Shown here one piece after another: positions 1-8,688 of a DNA stretch of 64,000 bases (position 1 is the stretch's first letter; the number at the start of each line of letters is the position of its first letter). Both the position numbers and the translations under genes were made by a program. The stretch comes from Nesterenkonia halophila (GTDB lineage Bacteria; Actinomycetota; Actinomycetes; Actinomycetales; Micrococcaceae): NCBI RefSeq assembly GCF_009467795.1, contig NZ_WIAX01000017.1, positions 1 through 64,000 of the forward strand, written 5' to 3'. Below the pieces are notes generated by a model, which was not told the origin of the DNA, did no database searches, and saw only the letters and a list, made by a program, of their open reading frames with translations.

Positions 1-1
1 C

Positions 2-676
2 GAGTCGCCGGACGCCTCAGCCACCCCCTCCGCTCCGGAGACGACCGACGGCGCCGAGGACTTCCTCCCCGGCACAGGGCAGGAGACGACCTCCCCCGAG
101 GACTCCACCTCGGGCACTGCGCCGAGCAGCGCGGCCTCCGAGGATGCTCTGGACGACTCGCTACCCGTGCCCGGCGGCCCGCGGCCCACGAGCGACGGGA
201 GCTCGGAGCCGGGGACGGACGAGGACGCCGGCGCCGCGGAGCCCGACGCGAGCCGAGGCTCCGGCCAGAGCCCGGCGCCCGACCCCGACGCCGGACAGGA
301 CGACGCTGGGCAGGACGACACCGGGCACCCTGCGTCGGCCCAGCCGGATTCCCTGCAGTCCGATCCCCCGCAGGGCCGCGACGACGCAGCGGCCCCGGAC
401 TCCCAGCCCGGAGGCGTCGCGCAGCAGGACTCCGGCCGAGCATCCGCACCGACTGCGAAGTCCTCGGACGCCGCCTCGTCGTCAGCGCCGCCGTCCTCCG
501 CGGCGGGAGACACGTACCGCGAGCCCACCGACGGGCCCGTCGCCGTGGACCACGACTCCGACGCCGGCCTGGCCTTCACCGGCTCCGCAGTCGGCCCGGT
601 CGTCGCCGTGGCGCTGACAGCCATCGCCGTCGGCGCAGCCCTGCTGAGCATGCTGGGTCGCCGCCGCGCCGACTGA
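2..676 (+). CDS. C-terminal part of a cell-wall-anchored, Pro/Ser/Asp-rich protein (LAxTG sorting signal); 5' end outside window
   Basis: The reading frame is open from the first bases of the window, so only the last 224 residues are seen. About 180 residues are low-complexity and rich in Ser, Pro, Asp, Glu, Gly and Ala, as in the stalk of an extracellular protein. The last 35 residues form a sorting signal: LAFTG, a hydrophobic stretch of about 23 residues, then RRRAD. LAxTG is the motif class E sortases of high-GC Gram-positives use, so the protein is probably exported and linked to the wall. The catalytic or binding domain is not in the window, so no function can be given. Confidence 0.75.
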   Translation, partial: ESPDASATPSAPETTDGAEDFLPGTGQETTSPEDSTSGTAPSSAASEDALDDSLPVPGGPRPTSDGSSEPGTDEDAGAAEPDASRGSGQSPAPDPDAGQDDAGQDDTGHPASAQPDSLQSDPPQGRDDAAAPDSQPGGVAQQDSGRASAPTAKSSDAASSSAPPSSAAGDTYREPTDGPVAVDHDSDAGLAFTGSAVGPVVAVALTAIAVGAALLSMLGRRRAD

Positions 677-712
677 GGCCGAGCACCCTGCCACCTCGGT
701 CCGCGACCCGGA

Positions 713-1168
713 TCAGCGCCGCCGGATCGAGCGCCAGGCCGGCGCGTCCACACTCATCGCTCCGCCGCCGGTGCAGGCCAGCACCAGCGCGATCACGGCG
801 AGCAGCACCGAGAACTCCAGCGTCCCGCCGACCAGCAGAAGCATCGGCTCGCCCTGGTCCAGCAGCGCCGACGTCGACGTCGCCTCCCGTCCCAGGACCA
901 CCGCGGCCGCGCCGCAGACCACGGTGAGCACCGCCGCGGAGAATCGCGTCAGCAGCCCGATGATCAGCAGCGCGCCGCCGATGATCTCGACGAAGGGCAG
1001 CGCCGCCCCCACCTGCTGGGCGAAGGGCAGTCCGAGATCCACGGCGTAGTCCCGGGAGCCGTTGACCCCCAGCCAGGTGACGCGGCGCAGGCCCGACATG
1101 ATGAACAGGATGCCGGCGGCGAGCCGGAGCAGGAGGAGGCCGAGGTCGGTGCTGAAGTGGTTCCGCAT
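713..1168 (-). CDS. DoxX family membrane protein
   Basis: A 151-residue integral membrane protein with about four hydrophobic segments. The family hallmarks are visible: an N-terminal LLLLRLAAGILFIMSGLRR segment, then a loop with LPFAQQVGAALPFVEIIGGALL. DoxX-type proteins are small membrane proteins, some tied to thiol or redox stress; the substrate of this one is unknown. The ATG at 1168 gives the usual family length and has AGGAG just upstream. Longer reading through the upstream region gives low-quality Arg-rich sequence and is rejected. It faces the anchored protein convergently. Confidence 0.8.
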   Translation of the reverse strand: MRNHFSTDLGLLLLRLAAGILFIMSGLRRVTWLGVNGSRDYAVDLGLPFAQQVGAALPFVEIIGGALLIIGLLTRFSAAVLTVVCGAAAVVLGREATSTSALLDQGEPMLLLVGGTLEFSVLLAVIALVLACTGGGAMSVDAPAWRSIRRR

Positions 1169-1287
1169 GCTCCTACTGTGACACCCGTCGCCCGCACCGA
1201 CGTGGTTCACCACACGGTGCGCCGCGGGCCGGCTCCGGCCGCGCCTCGCCAGGCGGTCGGGCCGCGACCGCCGACGTCGCCGCCGGG

Positions 1288-1842
1288 TCACCACCGGTGC
1301 GGGGCCGGACGGCGCGTCGACGGCAGCGCGGCCGCGGCCCGCCAGCTCCGCAGCTCTTCGGAGACGTCGACGTCCTCGGGCTGCTCGTGGCCCAGCGCGG
1401 CCAGCTCGGCCAGGATCTCCTCGCGCGAGACCGGCCCGTCCGGGCCGAGGAGCCGGGCGGCGATCTGCGCGCGGACGCAGATCTCGCCGTCGACGACCAC
1501 CCGCTGCTCGAAGAACAGGCAGCGCTCGTCGAAGCCGAGCATCCGCGTGTGGACGGTGAATCGACGCATCAGCGTCACCGCCCGGCGGAAGGTGATCTGC
1601 TCGGACTGCACCACCGGGGTCCAGCCGAGCGCCCGCATGCGCGACCAGACTCCGGCGCGGGCCATGAGGTCGTAGCGCCCCAGGTCGAAGAGCGAGAAGT
1701 ACTGGCCGTTGTTGATGTGCAGCGCCAGGTCGACGTCGGTGGGCAGCGCGCGCAGCGTCAGCGAGCCCGGCTCCCACGGCGAGAGCGCCGGGCGCCGTCG
1801 GGCGCGCAGCAGGGTCAGCAGAGTGCGCAGGATCACATGCAT
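1288..1842 (-). CDS. acyl-CoA thioesterase-like protein (4HBT hotdog fold)
   Basis: A 184-residue protein with the hotdog-fold thioesterase pattern: DVDLALHINNGQYFSLFDLGRYDL near residues 36-60 (Asp and Asn-Asn-Gly before a long helix), then strands around FTVHTRMLGFDERCLFFEQRV. This resembles the THEM6/4-hydroxybenzoyl-CoA thioesterase group, which hydrolyses acyl-CoA or acyl-ACP; the acyl chain is not predictable. The start at 1842 has no ribosome site, but CAGACT lies 6 nt upstream, the leaderless spacing seen repeatedly in this window. It lies 22 nt from the start side of the next leftward gene's end, so it may be co-transcribed with the response regulator. Confidence 0.7.
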   Translation of the reverse strand: MHVILRTLLTLLRARRRPALSPWEPGSLTLRALPTDVDLALHINNGQYFSLFDLGRYDLMARAGVWSRMRALGWTPVVQSEQITFRRAVTLMRRFTVHTRMLGFDERCLFFEQRVVVDGEICVRAQIAARLLGPDGPVSREEILAELAALGHEQPEDVDVSEELRSWRAAAALPSTRRPAPHRW

Positions 1843-1863
1843 GCGGCCAGTCTGCCACAGAGG

Positions 1864-2646
1864 CTACTCGTCGGTAGCATGCTCCTCGGCCGACTCGACC
1901 GCCGGGTCAGCCTCCGGCTCGGCGGGTCGCAGCACATACCCGGCCCCGCGGACGGTGTGGATCATCCGCGGCCGGCCCGCCTCGACCTTCTTGCGGACGT
2001 AGGAGATGTAGAGCTCGACGATGTTGGCCTGCCCGGCGAACTCGTACTCCCAGACCTGCTGGAGGATCTCGGTCTTGGACAGCACCGTGCGGGCATGGCG
2101 CATCAGCAGTCGCAGCAGTCGGAACTCGGTCTCGGAGAGGTCGATGTCGTGGTCGCCGCGACGGACCGTCCGCGCCGAGGTGTCCATCTCCAGATCCCCG
2201 ACGACGAGCCGCTCCCCCTCGCGGCGGGCCGGCAGCCGCCGACTGAGCAGATGCAGTCGGCGCACCGCCTCCTCGCCGCCGGGATTGCCGAGGATGTGGT
2301 CGTCCAGCGGCGCACAGCCGGCGAGGACCTCGGCGGTCGTGGCCTCGGCGTCGAACCAGATCAGCGCGACCAGGTGCTCCTCCGCGCGCCGCAGCTCGGC
2401 CAGCAGCGTCTCCGTCTCCGGCACCCGCCGACTCGAGCGGGCGTCGACGACGAGCAGCCGCGGCCGCTCCTGGGCGGTCAGGCTGTGCGCGACCTCCGCG
2501 CTCGGGGCGTGGAGCACCTTCACATCCAGGGCGCGCAGCCGCTGAGTCAGCTCCGACTGCGCAGGAGAGGGCCCGCCGAGCAGCAGCACGGGCGAGGAGA
2601 CGTGCAGAGCCGCGGCGTCGGCGCCGTCGACCGGCTCATCGGTCAC
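1864..2646 (-). CDS. winged-helix (OmpR/PhoB type) response regulator with degenerate receiver domain
   Basis: A 260-residue regulator. The C-terminal 100 residues are a clear OmpR-type DNA-binding domain (LSETEFRLLRLLMRH, then the VELYISYVRKK recognition helix and IHTVRGAGYVLRP wing). The N-terminal half has a receiver-like layout with an Asp near residue 69 (LLVVDARS), but the acidic pair expected after the first strand is replaced by LLLGGPSP, so normal Mg-dependent phosphorylation is doubtful. No histidine kinase is adjacent. A GTG at 2652 begins the longest frame, but the GTG at 2646 stands 6 nt from a GGAGG and is preferred. Confidence 0.8.
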   Translation of the reverse strand: MTDEPVDGADAAALHVSSPVLLLGGPSPAQSELTQRLRALDVKVLHAPSAEVAHSLTAQERPRLLVVDARSSRRVPETETLLAELRRAEEHLVALIWFDAEATTAEVLAGCAPLDDHILGNPGGEEAVRRLHLLSRRLPARREGERLVVGDLEMDTSARTVRRGDHDIDLSETEFRLLRLLMRHARTVLSKTEILQQVWEYEFAGQANIVELYISYVRKKVEAGRPRMIHTVRGAGYVLRPAEPEADPAVESAEEHATDE

Positions 2647-2830
2647 ATTCACCCTCCGTCCTGACGCCCTCCGGCCGTGACTCGCATCCCGTCCGAACTG
2701 CCAACATATCGACTCCGCGGAGAGACGACCACCACCTTCGCCCGACGGGAGCTGATCGTCGGCTGGACGCCGGCGTCGGGCGCCGTGGACCGCCGCTCGT
2801 CTCCACCCCGATCCGGGCCGAACCGGCGGT

Positions 2831-3343
2831 TCAGTTGAGCAGGTGCACCAGCGAGCCGAGCAGGAAGGACGAGACCGCCAGTCCGGCGAAGCCGAACTCC
2901 ACCAGGATCCCCACGCCCATCGCGCGCAGCGCCTTCAGGCTCGAGGCGCCGGCGGCCCGCCAGTCGCGGTCGCGCCGGAGGTACTCCGCGGCGAACAGTC
3001 CCAGGGCGAAGCCCAGGAAGAGCCCCAGCGGCGGCAGCAGGATCATGCCGACGACGGCGGCGACGAGCCCTGTCAGCACCGGCCCGCGCGGGACCCGTTC
3101 CCGATGCAGCATCCGACCGGTCAGCACTGTGGACGCGCTCCATCCCGCCACGGCCAGCACGGCGCCGAGGAGCCCGGCAGTCCAGGCCGCCGGCCCGCCG
3201 ATCAGCACCGCCCAACCGAGCAGCGTGACGATGATCAGCAGGCTTCCGGGCAGCACCGGCAACACGATGCCGGCCATGCCGACCAGCAGCAGCACCAGCG
3301 CCGTGCCGGTGGCGATCCCCTCGCCCAAGGTCGAATCGAGCAT
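2831..3343 (-). CDS. DUF456 family membrane protein
   Basis: A 170-residue hydrophobic protein with about four to five membrane segments. LLLVGMAGIVLPVLPGSLLI is typical of DUF456, as is a Gly-rich middle part (LPPLGLFLGFALGLFAAEYL). Function of the family is not known. The ATG at 3343 gives family length; CAGGCT lies 7 nt upstream, suggesting a leaderless transcript. The longer frame up to 3484 adds a Cys/Arg-rich segment with no membrane character and is rejected. Confidence 0.75.
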   Translation of the reverse strand: MLDSTLGEGIATGTALVLLLVGMAGIVLPVLPGSLLIIVTLLGWAVLIGGPAAWTAGLLGAVLAVAGWSASTVLTGRMLHRERVPRGPVLTGLVAAVVGMILLPPLGLFLGFALGLFAAEYLRRDRDWRAAGASSLKALRAMGVGILVEFGFAGLAVSSFLLGSLVHLLN

Positions 3344-3593
3344 GGCCCCCAGCCTGCCACAGCGGGGCTGTTGGCAGAACGGCTCCGGCGGCCATACTCT
3401 GCAGGTGTCGCACGACTCCCGGGCGCGGCGTGGATCGCCGGTCAGGCGGCAGGCCGCGTCTCGCTCCTGTGGCCGACCCGTCACCGCCCCGTCACAGGCG
3501 CATGCGACACTCGTGAGCGTCAGCCGCCGGACGACGAAGTCCGGCCCGGTGCCCGCCGACGGACGTCGGCGCGCGGAGCAGTGAGGAGATCAG

Positions 3594-4706
3594 ATGATCA
3601 TCGGAGTCCCGACGGAAGTGAAGAACAACGAATTCCGCGTCGCGCTGACCCCGGCGGGCGCCGTCGACCTCATCGGGCACGGCCACGAGGTGCGGATCCA
3701 GCACGGGGCCGGGACCGCCTCCGGCTTCACCGACGAGGACTTCGCCCGCGCCGGCGCCCGCGTCGTCGACTCCGCCGAGGACGTCTGGGGGTCCGCCGAC
3801 CTGGTGCTGAAGGTCAAGGAGCCGCAGCCCGAGGAGTTCGGCTCCCTGCGCTCGGGCCAGGTGCTCTTCACCTACCTGCATCTGGCCGCCGAGCCGGAGT
3901 GCGCCGCCGCGCTGCAGGAGCGCGGCGTCACCGCGATCGCCTACGAGACCGTCACCGGCGCCCACGGCCTGCCGCTGCTGGCCCCGATGAGCGAGGTCGC
4001 CGGCCGGCTGGCTCCGCAGGTCGGCGCCTACCACCTGATGCACTCGCAGGGCGGCTCGGGGCTGCTCGTCGGCGGCGTTCCCGGGGCCCGGCCGGCGAAG
4101 GTCGTGGTCATCGGCGGCGGCAAGGCCGGCGAACAGTCCGCCATCACCGCGATGGGCATGGGCGCCGACGTCACCGTGGTCGATCTGAGCATCGACCGGC
4201 TGCGCGAGCTCTCGGCGCTCTCCGCCCGCGGGCTGACCACGCTGGCCTCGAACACGCTGACCATCACCGAGGAGGTCGCCTCCGCAGACATGGTCATCGG
4301 CTCGGTGCTCATCCCGGGAGCGACGGCGCCGAAGCTGGTCACCCGCGAGATGGCCGCGCAGATGCGCCCGGGCTCGGTGCTGGTGGACATCGCCATCGAC
4401 CAGGGCGGATGCTTCGAGGGCTCGCGGGCGACGACCCACGCCGACCCCACCTTCATGCTGGGCGAGCAGATCTACTACTGCGTGGCGAACATGCCCGGGG
4501 CGGTGCCGCACACCTCGACGGCGGCGCTGGTCAACGCCACGCTGCCGCATGTCCTGCGGCTGGCCGACAAGGGCTGGCGGCAGGCGATGCGCGACGACGA
4601 GCACCTCGCCGCCGGGCTCAACGTCCACGACGGCCGGCTGACCTACGCGCCGGTGGCCGCCGCGCTGGGCGAGGAGGCTGTCGCCGTCGCCGACGTGCTG
4701 GGCTGA
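3594..4706 (+). CDS. ald: alanine dehydrogenase
   Basis: A 370-residue enzyme, the normal length for NAD-dependent L-alanine dehydrogenase, which interconverts alanine with pyruvate and ammonia in the cytoplasm. It begins MIIGVPTEVKNNEFRVALTP, with the conserved Arg and Lys region. Next come KVKEPQ, the substrate region YLHLA, the Rossmann site VVVIGGGKAGEQSA near residue 165, and the C-terminal VANMPGAVPHTST motif. GAGGAG stands a few bases before the ATG. The nucleotide-site glycine pattern (GGGKAG) differs slightly from the common GGGxxG, which should not abolish binding. A hairpin follows the stop directly. Confidence 0.93.
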   Translation: MIIGVPTEVKNNEFRVALTPAGAVDLIGHGHEVRIQHGAGTASGFTDEDFARAGARVVDSAEDVWGSADLVLKVKEPQPEEFGSLRSGQVLFTYLHLAAEPECAAALQERGVTAIAYETVTGAHGLPLLAPMSEVAGRLAPQVGAYHLMHSQGGSGLLVGGVPGARPAKVVVIGGGKAGEQSAITAMGMGADVTVVDLSIDRLRELSALSARGLTTLASNTLTITEEVASADMVIGSVLIPGATAPKLVTREMAAQMRPGSVLVDIAIDQGGCFEGSRATTHADPTFMLGEQIYYCVANMPGAVPHTSTAALVNATLPHVLRLADKGWRQAMRDDEHLAAGLNVHDGRLTYAPVAAALGEEAVAVADVLG

Positions 4707-4736
4707 CCCGCCGCAGAGCCGCGGACCGACGGCGGG
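4707..4736 (+). terminator. hairpin after ald
   Basis: CCCGCCG (4707-4713) pairs with CGGCGGG (4730-4736) around a 16-nt loop, starting right after the ald stop codon. It has no U-tract, as is usual for high-GC actinobacterial terminators, so the call rests on position and symmetry only. Confidence 0.4.
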
Positions 4737-4797
4737 ATGGCTGGAGTAGGCTGGAGCCGACGTGACCCGGCCCGCCCGTCGAAGGAAGGCCCGCCCG

Positions 4798-6570
4798 ATG
4801 ACCAGCACCGACCCCGCCGCCGAGCTCCGCGCGGCCCGCGACCTCCTCGTCGACCATCAGCAGGACTGGCGGCGTGCCCGCGAGACGTTCCGCTGGCCGC
4901 GCTTCGAGCACTTCAACTTCGCTCTCGACTGGTTCGACGTCGTCGCCGCCGGCGAGCGCGCCGACCAGGATGCGCTGGTGATCTCCGAGGCCGACGGCAC
5001 GGTGCTGCGCCGCAGCTACGCCGAGCTCGCCCGCTCCTCCGACCGGCTGGCGAACTGGCTGACGTCGATCGGCGTCGCCCGCGGCGACCGGATGATCCTG
5101 ATGCTGGGCAACCAGATCGAGCTCTGGGAGGTCATGCTCGCCGGCATCAAGATCGGCGCGGTGCTCATCCCGACCACCACGCAGATGGGGGCGAACGATC
5201 TGCAGGACCGGGTCACCCGCGGCCGGGCCCGATGGGCCGTGGCCGGCGCCGACGACCTGGTGAAGTTCTCCGCGGTGCGACCGGCCGAGGATTTCCTGAC
5301 CATGATCCACGTCCCTGGCGTGCACACCCCCGAGGTCCCGTCGCCGGAGGTCTCCTCCCCCGACGGGACTCCGCGGGCGGTGCATCGGATCGACGCCGCC
5401 TCCGCCGCGCCGGACGAGTTCACGCCCACGCAGGTCACCGACGCCGACGAGACCCAGCTGCTCTACTTCACCTCCGGCACCACCACGCTGCCGAAGCTGG
5501 TCGAGCACACCCATGCCTCGTACCCGGTCGGGCATCTGTCGACGCTGTACTGGATCGGCCTGCAGCCCGGCGACGTCCACCTCAACGTCGCCGGTCCGGG
5601 GTGGGCCAAGCACGCCTGGTCGAACTTCTTCACCCCGTGGCTGGCCGAGGCGACGATCTTCGTGCACAACTACACCCGCTTCGACGCCGCGACGCTGATG
5701 GAGCAGATGGATGCCCACGGAGTCACCAGCTTCTGCGCCCCGCCGACGGTCTGGCGGATGCTCATCCAGGCGGATCTGAGCGCGCTGCGGAATCCGCCGC
5801 GGGTGACGGTCTCGGCCGGCGAGCCGCTCAACGCCGAGGTGATCGACCAGGTCGAGCGCACCTGGGGACGCACGGTCCGCGACGGCTACGGCCAGACCGA
5901 GACCACCCTGCAGGTGGCCAACACGCCGGGCCAGCCGCTGGTGCGCGGCTCGATGGGCCGGCCGCTGCCGGGCTTCGACGTGGTGCTCATCGACCCGACC
6001 ACCGGCGCGGAGGCCGAGGAGGGCGAGCTCTGCCTGCGCGCGGCGCAGACCGGCGAGGACCGGCCGGTGGGACTGATGCGCGGATACCACGGCGACGCCG
6101 AGCGCACGGCCGAGGTCTTCGCCGACGGGCTGTACCACACCGGCGACGTCGTCCGGCGCGAGGCCGACGACGTGCTGACCTACGTGGGCCGCAACGACGA
6201 CGTCTTCAAGGCCAGCGACTACCGCATCTCGCCCTTCGAGCTGGAGTCGGTGCTCGTCGAGCACCCCGCCGTCGCCGAGGCCGCCGTCGTCCCGGCCCCG
6301 GACCCGGTGCGCCTGGCGGTGCCCAAAGCCTGCGTGGTGCTGGCCGCCGACTGGGACTGGGACGCCGAGACCGCGACCTCGATCCTGGCCCACTGTCGCG
6401 AGCAGCTGCCGCCGTTCAAGCGCGTCCGGCGCATCGAGCACACTGAGCTGCCCAAGACCATCTCCGGCAAGATCCGCCGCGTGGAACTGCGCGACGTCGA
6501 GGCGGCCCGCGGCGAGGAGCAGGCGGCGGCAGAGTTCCGCGAGCAGGACCTGCCGGGGCTGCGCCGCTGA
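4798..6570 (+). CDS. AMP-binding acyl-CoA synthetase (medium-chain/acetyl-type)
   Basis: A 590-residue member of the ANL adenylating family, which activates a carboxylic acid as acyl-AMP and then acyl-CoA. The phosphate-binding loop is LLYFTSGTTTLPKLVEH near residue 220, the A5 motif is DGYGQTETT, and the A7/A10 parts read YHTGDVVRREAD and LPKTISGKIRRVELR, including the catalytic Lys. Layout and length match the medium-chain acyl-CoA synthetase branch, but the acid is not predictable. The ATG at 4798 follows GAAGGA; an in-frame GTG at 4762 lies 9 nt after a TAGGCT box, which more likely marks the promoter. Confidence 0.85.
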   Translation: MTSTDPAAELRAARDLLVDHQQDWRRARETFRWPRFEHFNFALDWFDVVAAGERADQDALVISEADGTVLRRSYAELARSSDRLANWLTSIGVARGDRMILMLGNQIELWEVMLAGIKIGAVLIPTTTQMGANDLQDRVTRGRARWAVAGADDLVKFSAVRPAEDFLTMIHVPGVHTPEVPSPEVSSPDGTPRAVHRIDAASAAPDEFTPTQVTDADETQLLYFTSGTTTLPKLVEHTHASYPVGHLSTLYWIGLQPGDVHLNVAGPGWAKHAWSNFFTPWLAEATIFVHNYTRFDAATLMEQMDAHGVTSFCAPPTVWRMLIQADLSALRNPPRVTVSAGEPLNAEVIDQVERTWGRTVRDGYGQTETTLQVANTPGQPLVRGSMGRPLPGFDVVLIDPTTGAEAEEGELCLRAAQTGEDRPVGLMRGYHGDAERTAEVFADGLYHTGDVVRREADDVLTYVGRNDDVFKASDYRISPFELESVLVEHPAVAEAAVVPAPDPVRLAVPKACVVLAADWDWDAETATSILAHCREQLPPFKRVRRIEHTELPKTISGKIRRVELRDVEAARGEEQAAAEFREQDLPGLRR

Positions 6571-6721
6571 GCCGCTGAGCCGCGGCGCTCAGGCCCGCAG
6601 GCTCGCGCGGACCGCCCAGACGACCGCCCAGAGTGACGTCCGGCGCCGGCCGCTCGGCCAGCGTGCGACGCTCCTCGACGCCGTCGCGCGCGGTCATCGG
6701 GCCCCTCGACGGTCCGGACGC
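6571..6721. other. intergenic spacer between convergent genes
   Basis: 151 bp between the ends of the synthetase and the enoyl-CoA hydratase. It starts with a small inverted repeat TGAGC/GCTCA around the synthetase stop, which may act as a terminator. No gene is seen in it. Confidence 0.4.
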
Positions 6722-7504
6722 TCAGCGGTGCTGCCAGCGCGGCTTGCGCTTCTCCTGGAAGGCGGCCATACCCTCGGCCTGGTCCTCAGTGCTGAACAGT
6801 GCGTGGAACTGCCGACGCTCGAGCAGCAGCCCCTGCTGCAGCGGCGTCTCGAAGGCGGCGGCGATGGTCTCCTTGGCCGCCTGCGTCGCCGGCTTGGACT
6901 TCGAGGCGATGAGTTCGGCGACGGTCTTCGCCTCGGCCTCCAGCTCGCCGTCCTCGACCACGCGGGAGACCATCCCCATGCGCTCGGCCTCGGCGGCGTC
7001 GACGTGGCGTCCGGTGAGGACCATGTCCATCGCCTTGGCCTTGCCCGCCGAGCGCGCCAGCCGCTGCGAGCCGCCCATGCCGGGGATGACGCCGAGGTTG
7101 ATCTCCGGCTGGCCGAAGGTCGCGCCGCTGCCGGCGATGACGACGTCGGCCATCAGCGCCAGCTCGCAGCCGCCGCCGAGCGCGTATCCGGAGACGGCCG
7201 CCACCACGGGAGTGCGCAGCGCGGCGAAGTCCTCCCAGCGGCGGAACCAGTCGGCCGCACGCATCTCGGCGGCGGATTTGTCGGCCATCTCCTTGATGTC
7301 CGCCCCGGCGGCGAAGGCCTTCTGCGAGCCGGCCAGCAGGATCGCTCCGACCGAGTCGTCGGCGTCGAAGGCCGTCGCCGCGGCGACGACCTCGTCCATG
7401 GTCCGCTCGTCGAGCGCGTTCAGCGCCGCGGGCCGGTTGAGCTGGATCCGCCCGACCCGCTTGGCGGAGGACACCTTGATGGTCGCGTACGTCGGCTCAG
7501 TCAT
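6722..7504 (-). CDS. enoyl-CoA hydratase
   Basis: A 260-residue crotonase-fold enzyme. Visible are the oxyanion-hole segments [13 protein letters not shown] (near residue 67) and [17 protein letters not shown] (near 112), and the catalytic Glu pair, with [16 protein letters not shown] carrying the second one. It hydrates 2-enoyl-CoA in fatty acid or amino acid breakdown. The start overlaps the end of the upstream hydrolase gene by 8 nt, so the two are very likely translationally coupled and form an operon. Confidence 0.9.
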   Translation of the reverse strand: MTEPTYATIKVSSAKRVGRIQLNRPAALNALDERTMDEVVAAATAFDADDSVGAILLAGSQKAFAAGADIKEMADKSAAEMRAADWFRRWEDFAALRTPVVAAVSGYALGGGCELALMADVVIAGSGATFGQPEINLGVIPGMGGSQRLARSAGKAKAMDMVLTGRHVDAAEAERMGMVSRVVEDGELEAEAKTVAELIASKSKPATQAAKETIAAAFETPLQQGLLLERRQFHALFSTEDQAEGMAAFQEKRKPRWQHR

Positions 7505-8606
7505 GCGGCAGCTCCAGGATCTTGTGCGGCACAGGGGTGAAGAAATGGTCGAGGAGGTCGTCGTCGACGTCGGCCAGCGTGGGCGGGCGCCACTGCGGGC
7601 TGCGGTCCTTGTCCACCAGCTGGGCGCGGATGCCCTCGCGGAAGTCGTGGGAGCGCAGCATATGGACCCCGACGGTGTATTCCTGCAGCAGCGCCCCGGC
7701 CAGCGACAGGTCCCCGGCGGTGGTGATCGCCCGGTGGGCCACCCGCACCGACAGCGGCGAGCGGGCACGGATGACCCCCGCGGCCTCTCCGGCCTCCGGC
7801 ACGTCCTCGGTCAGCGCGTCGAGCCGGGCGAGGATGATGTCGACGTCGCCGCCGGAGTAGGCATGGTTGATCCAGTCGGCGGACGCGAGCGCGGATTCCT
7901 CGACGTCACGGGTGAACTCGGCGACGACTTCGTCGGCGCCGCGCGCGGCCAGCGCATCGATGAGCGCGGCGATGTCGGCGGAGTCGATGCGCGCATCGGC
8001 CAGCCCCAGGTGGATCGCGTCGGCGGCGTCGAGGTGCAGCCCGAGCATCCCGGCGTGCAGACCTGTCTTGCGCGGGGCGCGGGAGAGCAGATGGGTGCCG
8101 CCGACGTCGGGCGAGAAGCCGATCGTCGTCTCCGGCATGCCCGCCCGGGTGTGCTCGGTGACCAGCCGGTGGCTGCCGTGGGCCGACAGTCCCAGCCCGC
8201 CGCCGAGGGTCAGTCCGTCCATCACGGCGACGTAGGGCTTGGGGAAGCGAGCGATGGTCAGATTCATCCGGTACTCGGCCGCCCAGAAGTCCTCCGTGGC
8301 GAAGTGCGCCTGGTAGGCCGGGGTGCCGTCGGGCAGCACCGGCCCGCCGTCGACCTCCTGGTGCTCGACCATGTCGCGATGGACGCCGACGACGTCGCCG
8401 CCGGCCGACAGCCCTTTCTCCCCCGCGCCGCGGACCAGCACCTGGGCGACGGCGTCGTCGACGGCCCAGTCCTCGAGCTGGACGAGGATCGCCTCGCACA
8501 TCAGCTGGGTGAGGGCGTTCAGCGACTTCGGACGATTCAGCGTGATGATGCCGAGGTGGCCGCGCGTCTCGAACGCCACGTCCCCAGTGAACGTCTCCCT
8601 GCCCAT
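7497..8606 (-). CDS. 3-hydroxyisobutyryl-CoA hydrolase
   Basis: A 369-residue crotonase-fold protein, longer than the hydratases and the usual length for 3-hydroxyisobutyryl-CoA hydrolase. The enzyme releases 3-hydroxyisobutyrate from its CoA ester in valine catabolism. Family landmarks are [36 protein letters not shown], and [20 protein letters not shown] with its Glu and Asp. The ORF starts with ATG after AGGAGG. It is the first gene of a coupled pair with the enoyl-CoA hydratase. With the 2-oxoacid dehydrogenase operon 5 kb away it suggests branched-chain amino acid use. Confidence 0.87.
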   Translation of the reverse strand: MGRETFTGDVAFETRGHLGIITLNRPKSLNALTQLMCEAILVQLEDWAVDDAVAQVLVRGAGEKGLSAGGDVVGVHRDMVEHQEVDGGPVLPDGTPAYQAHFATEDFWAAEYRMNLTIARFPKPYVAVMDGLTLGGGLGLSAHGSHRLVTEHTRAGMPETTIGFSPDVGGTHLLSRAPRKTGLHAGMLGLHLDAADAIHLGLADARIDSADIAALIDALAARGADEVVAEFTRDVEESALASADWINHAYSGGDVDIILARLDALTEDVPEAGEAAGVIRARSPLSVRVAHRAITTAGDLSLAGALLQEYTVGVHMLRSHDFREGIRAQLVDKDRSPQWRPPTLADVDDDLLDHFFTPVPHKILELPHD

Positions 8607-8688
8607 CGCGCCTCCTCATTCCGGTGACCTGGATTTCTCCACGGTATCGGCACGCACAGGAGCGTTCAACAGATGAGACGCTGTCCCC

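Noticed and set aside
4762-4797. GTG at 4762 as start of the acyl-CoA synthetase
   Set aside because: It adds an Arg-rich stretch without family match; the ATG at 4798 has a ribosome site (GAAGGA) and gives the family start.
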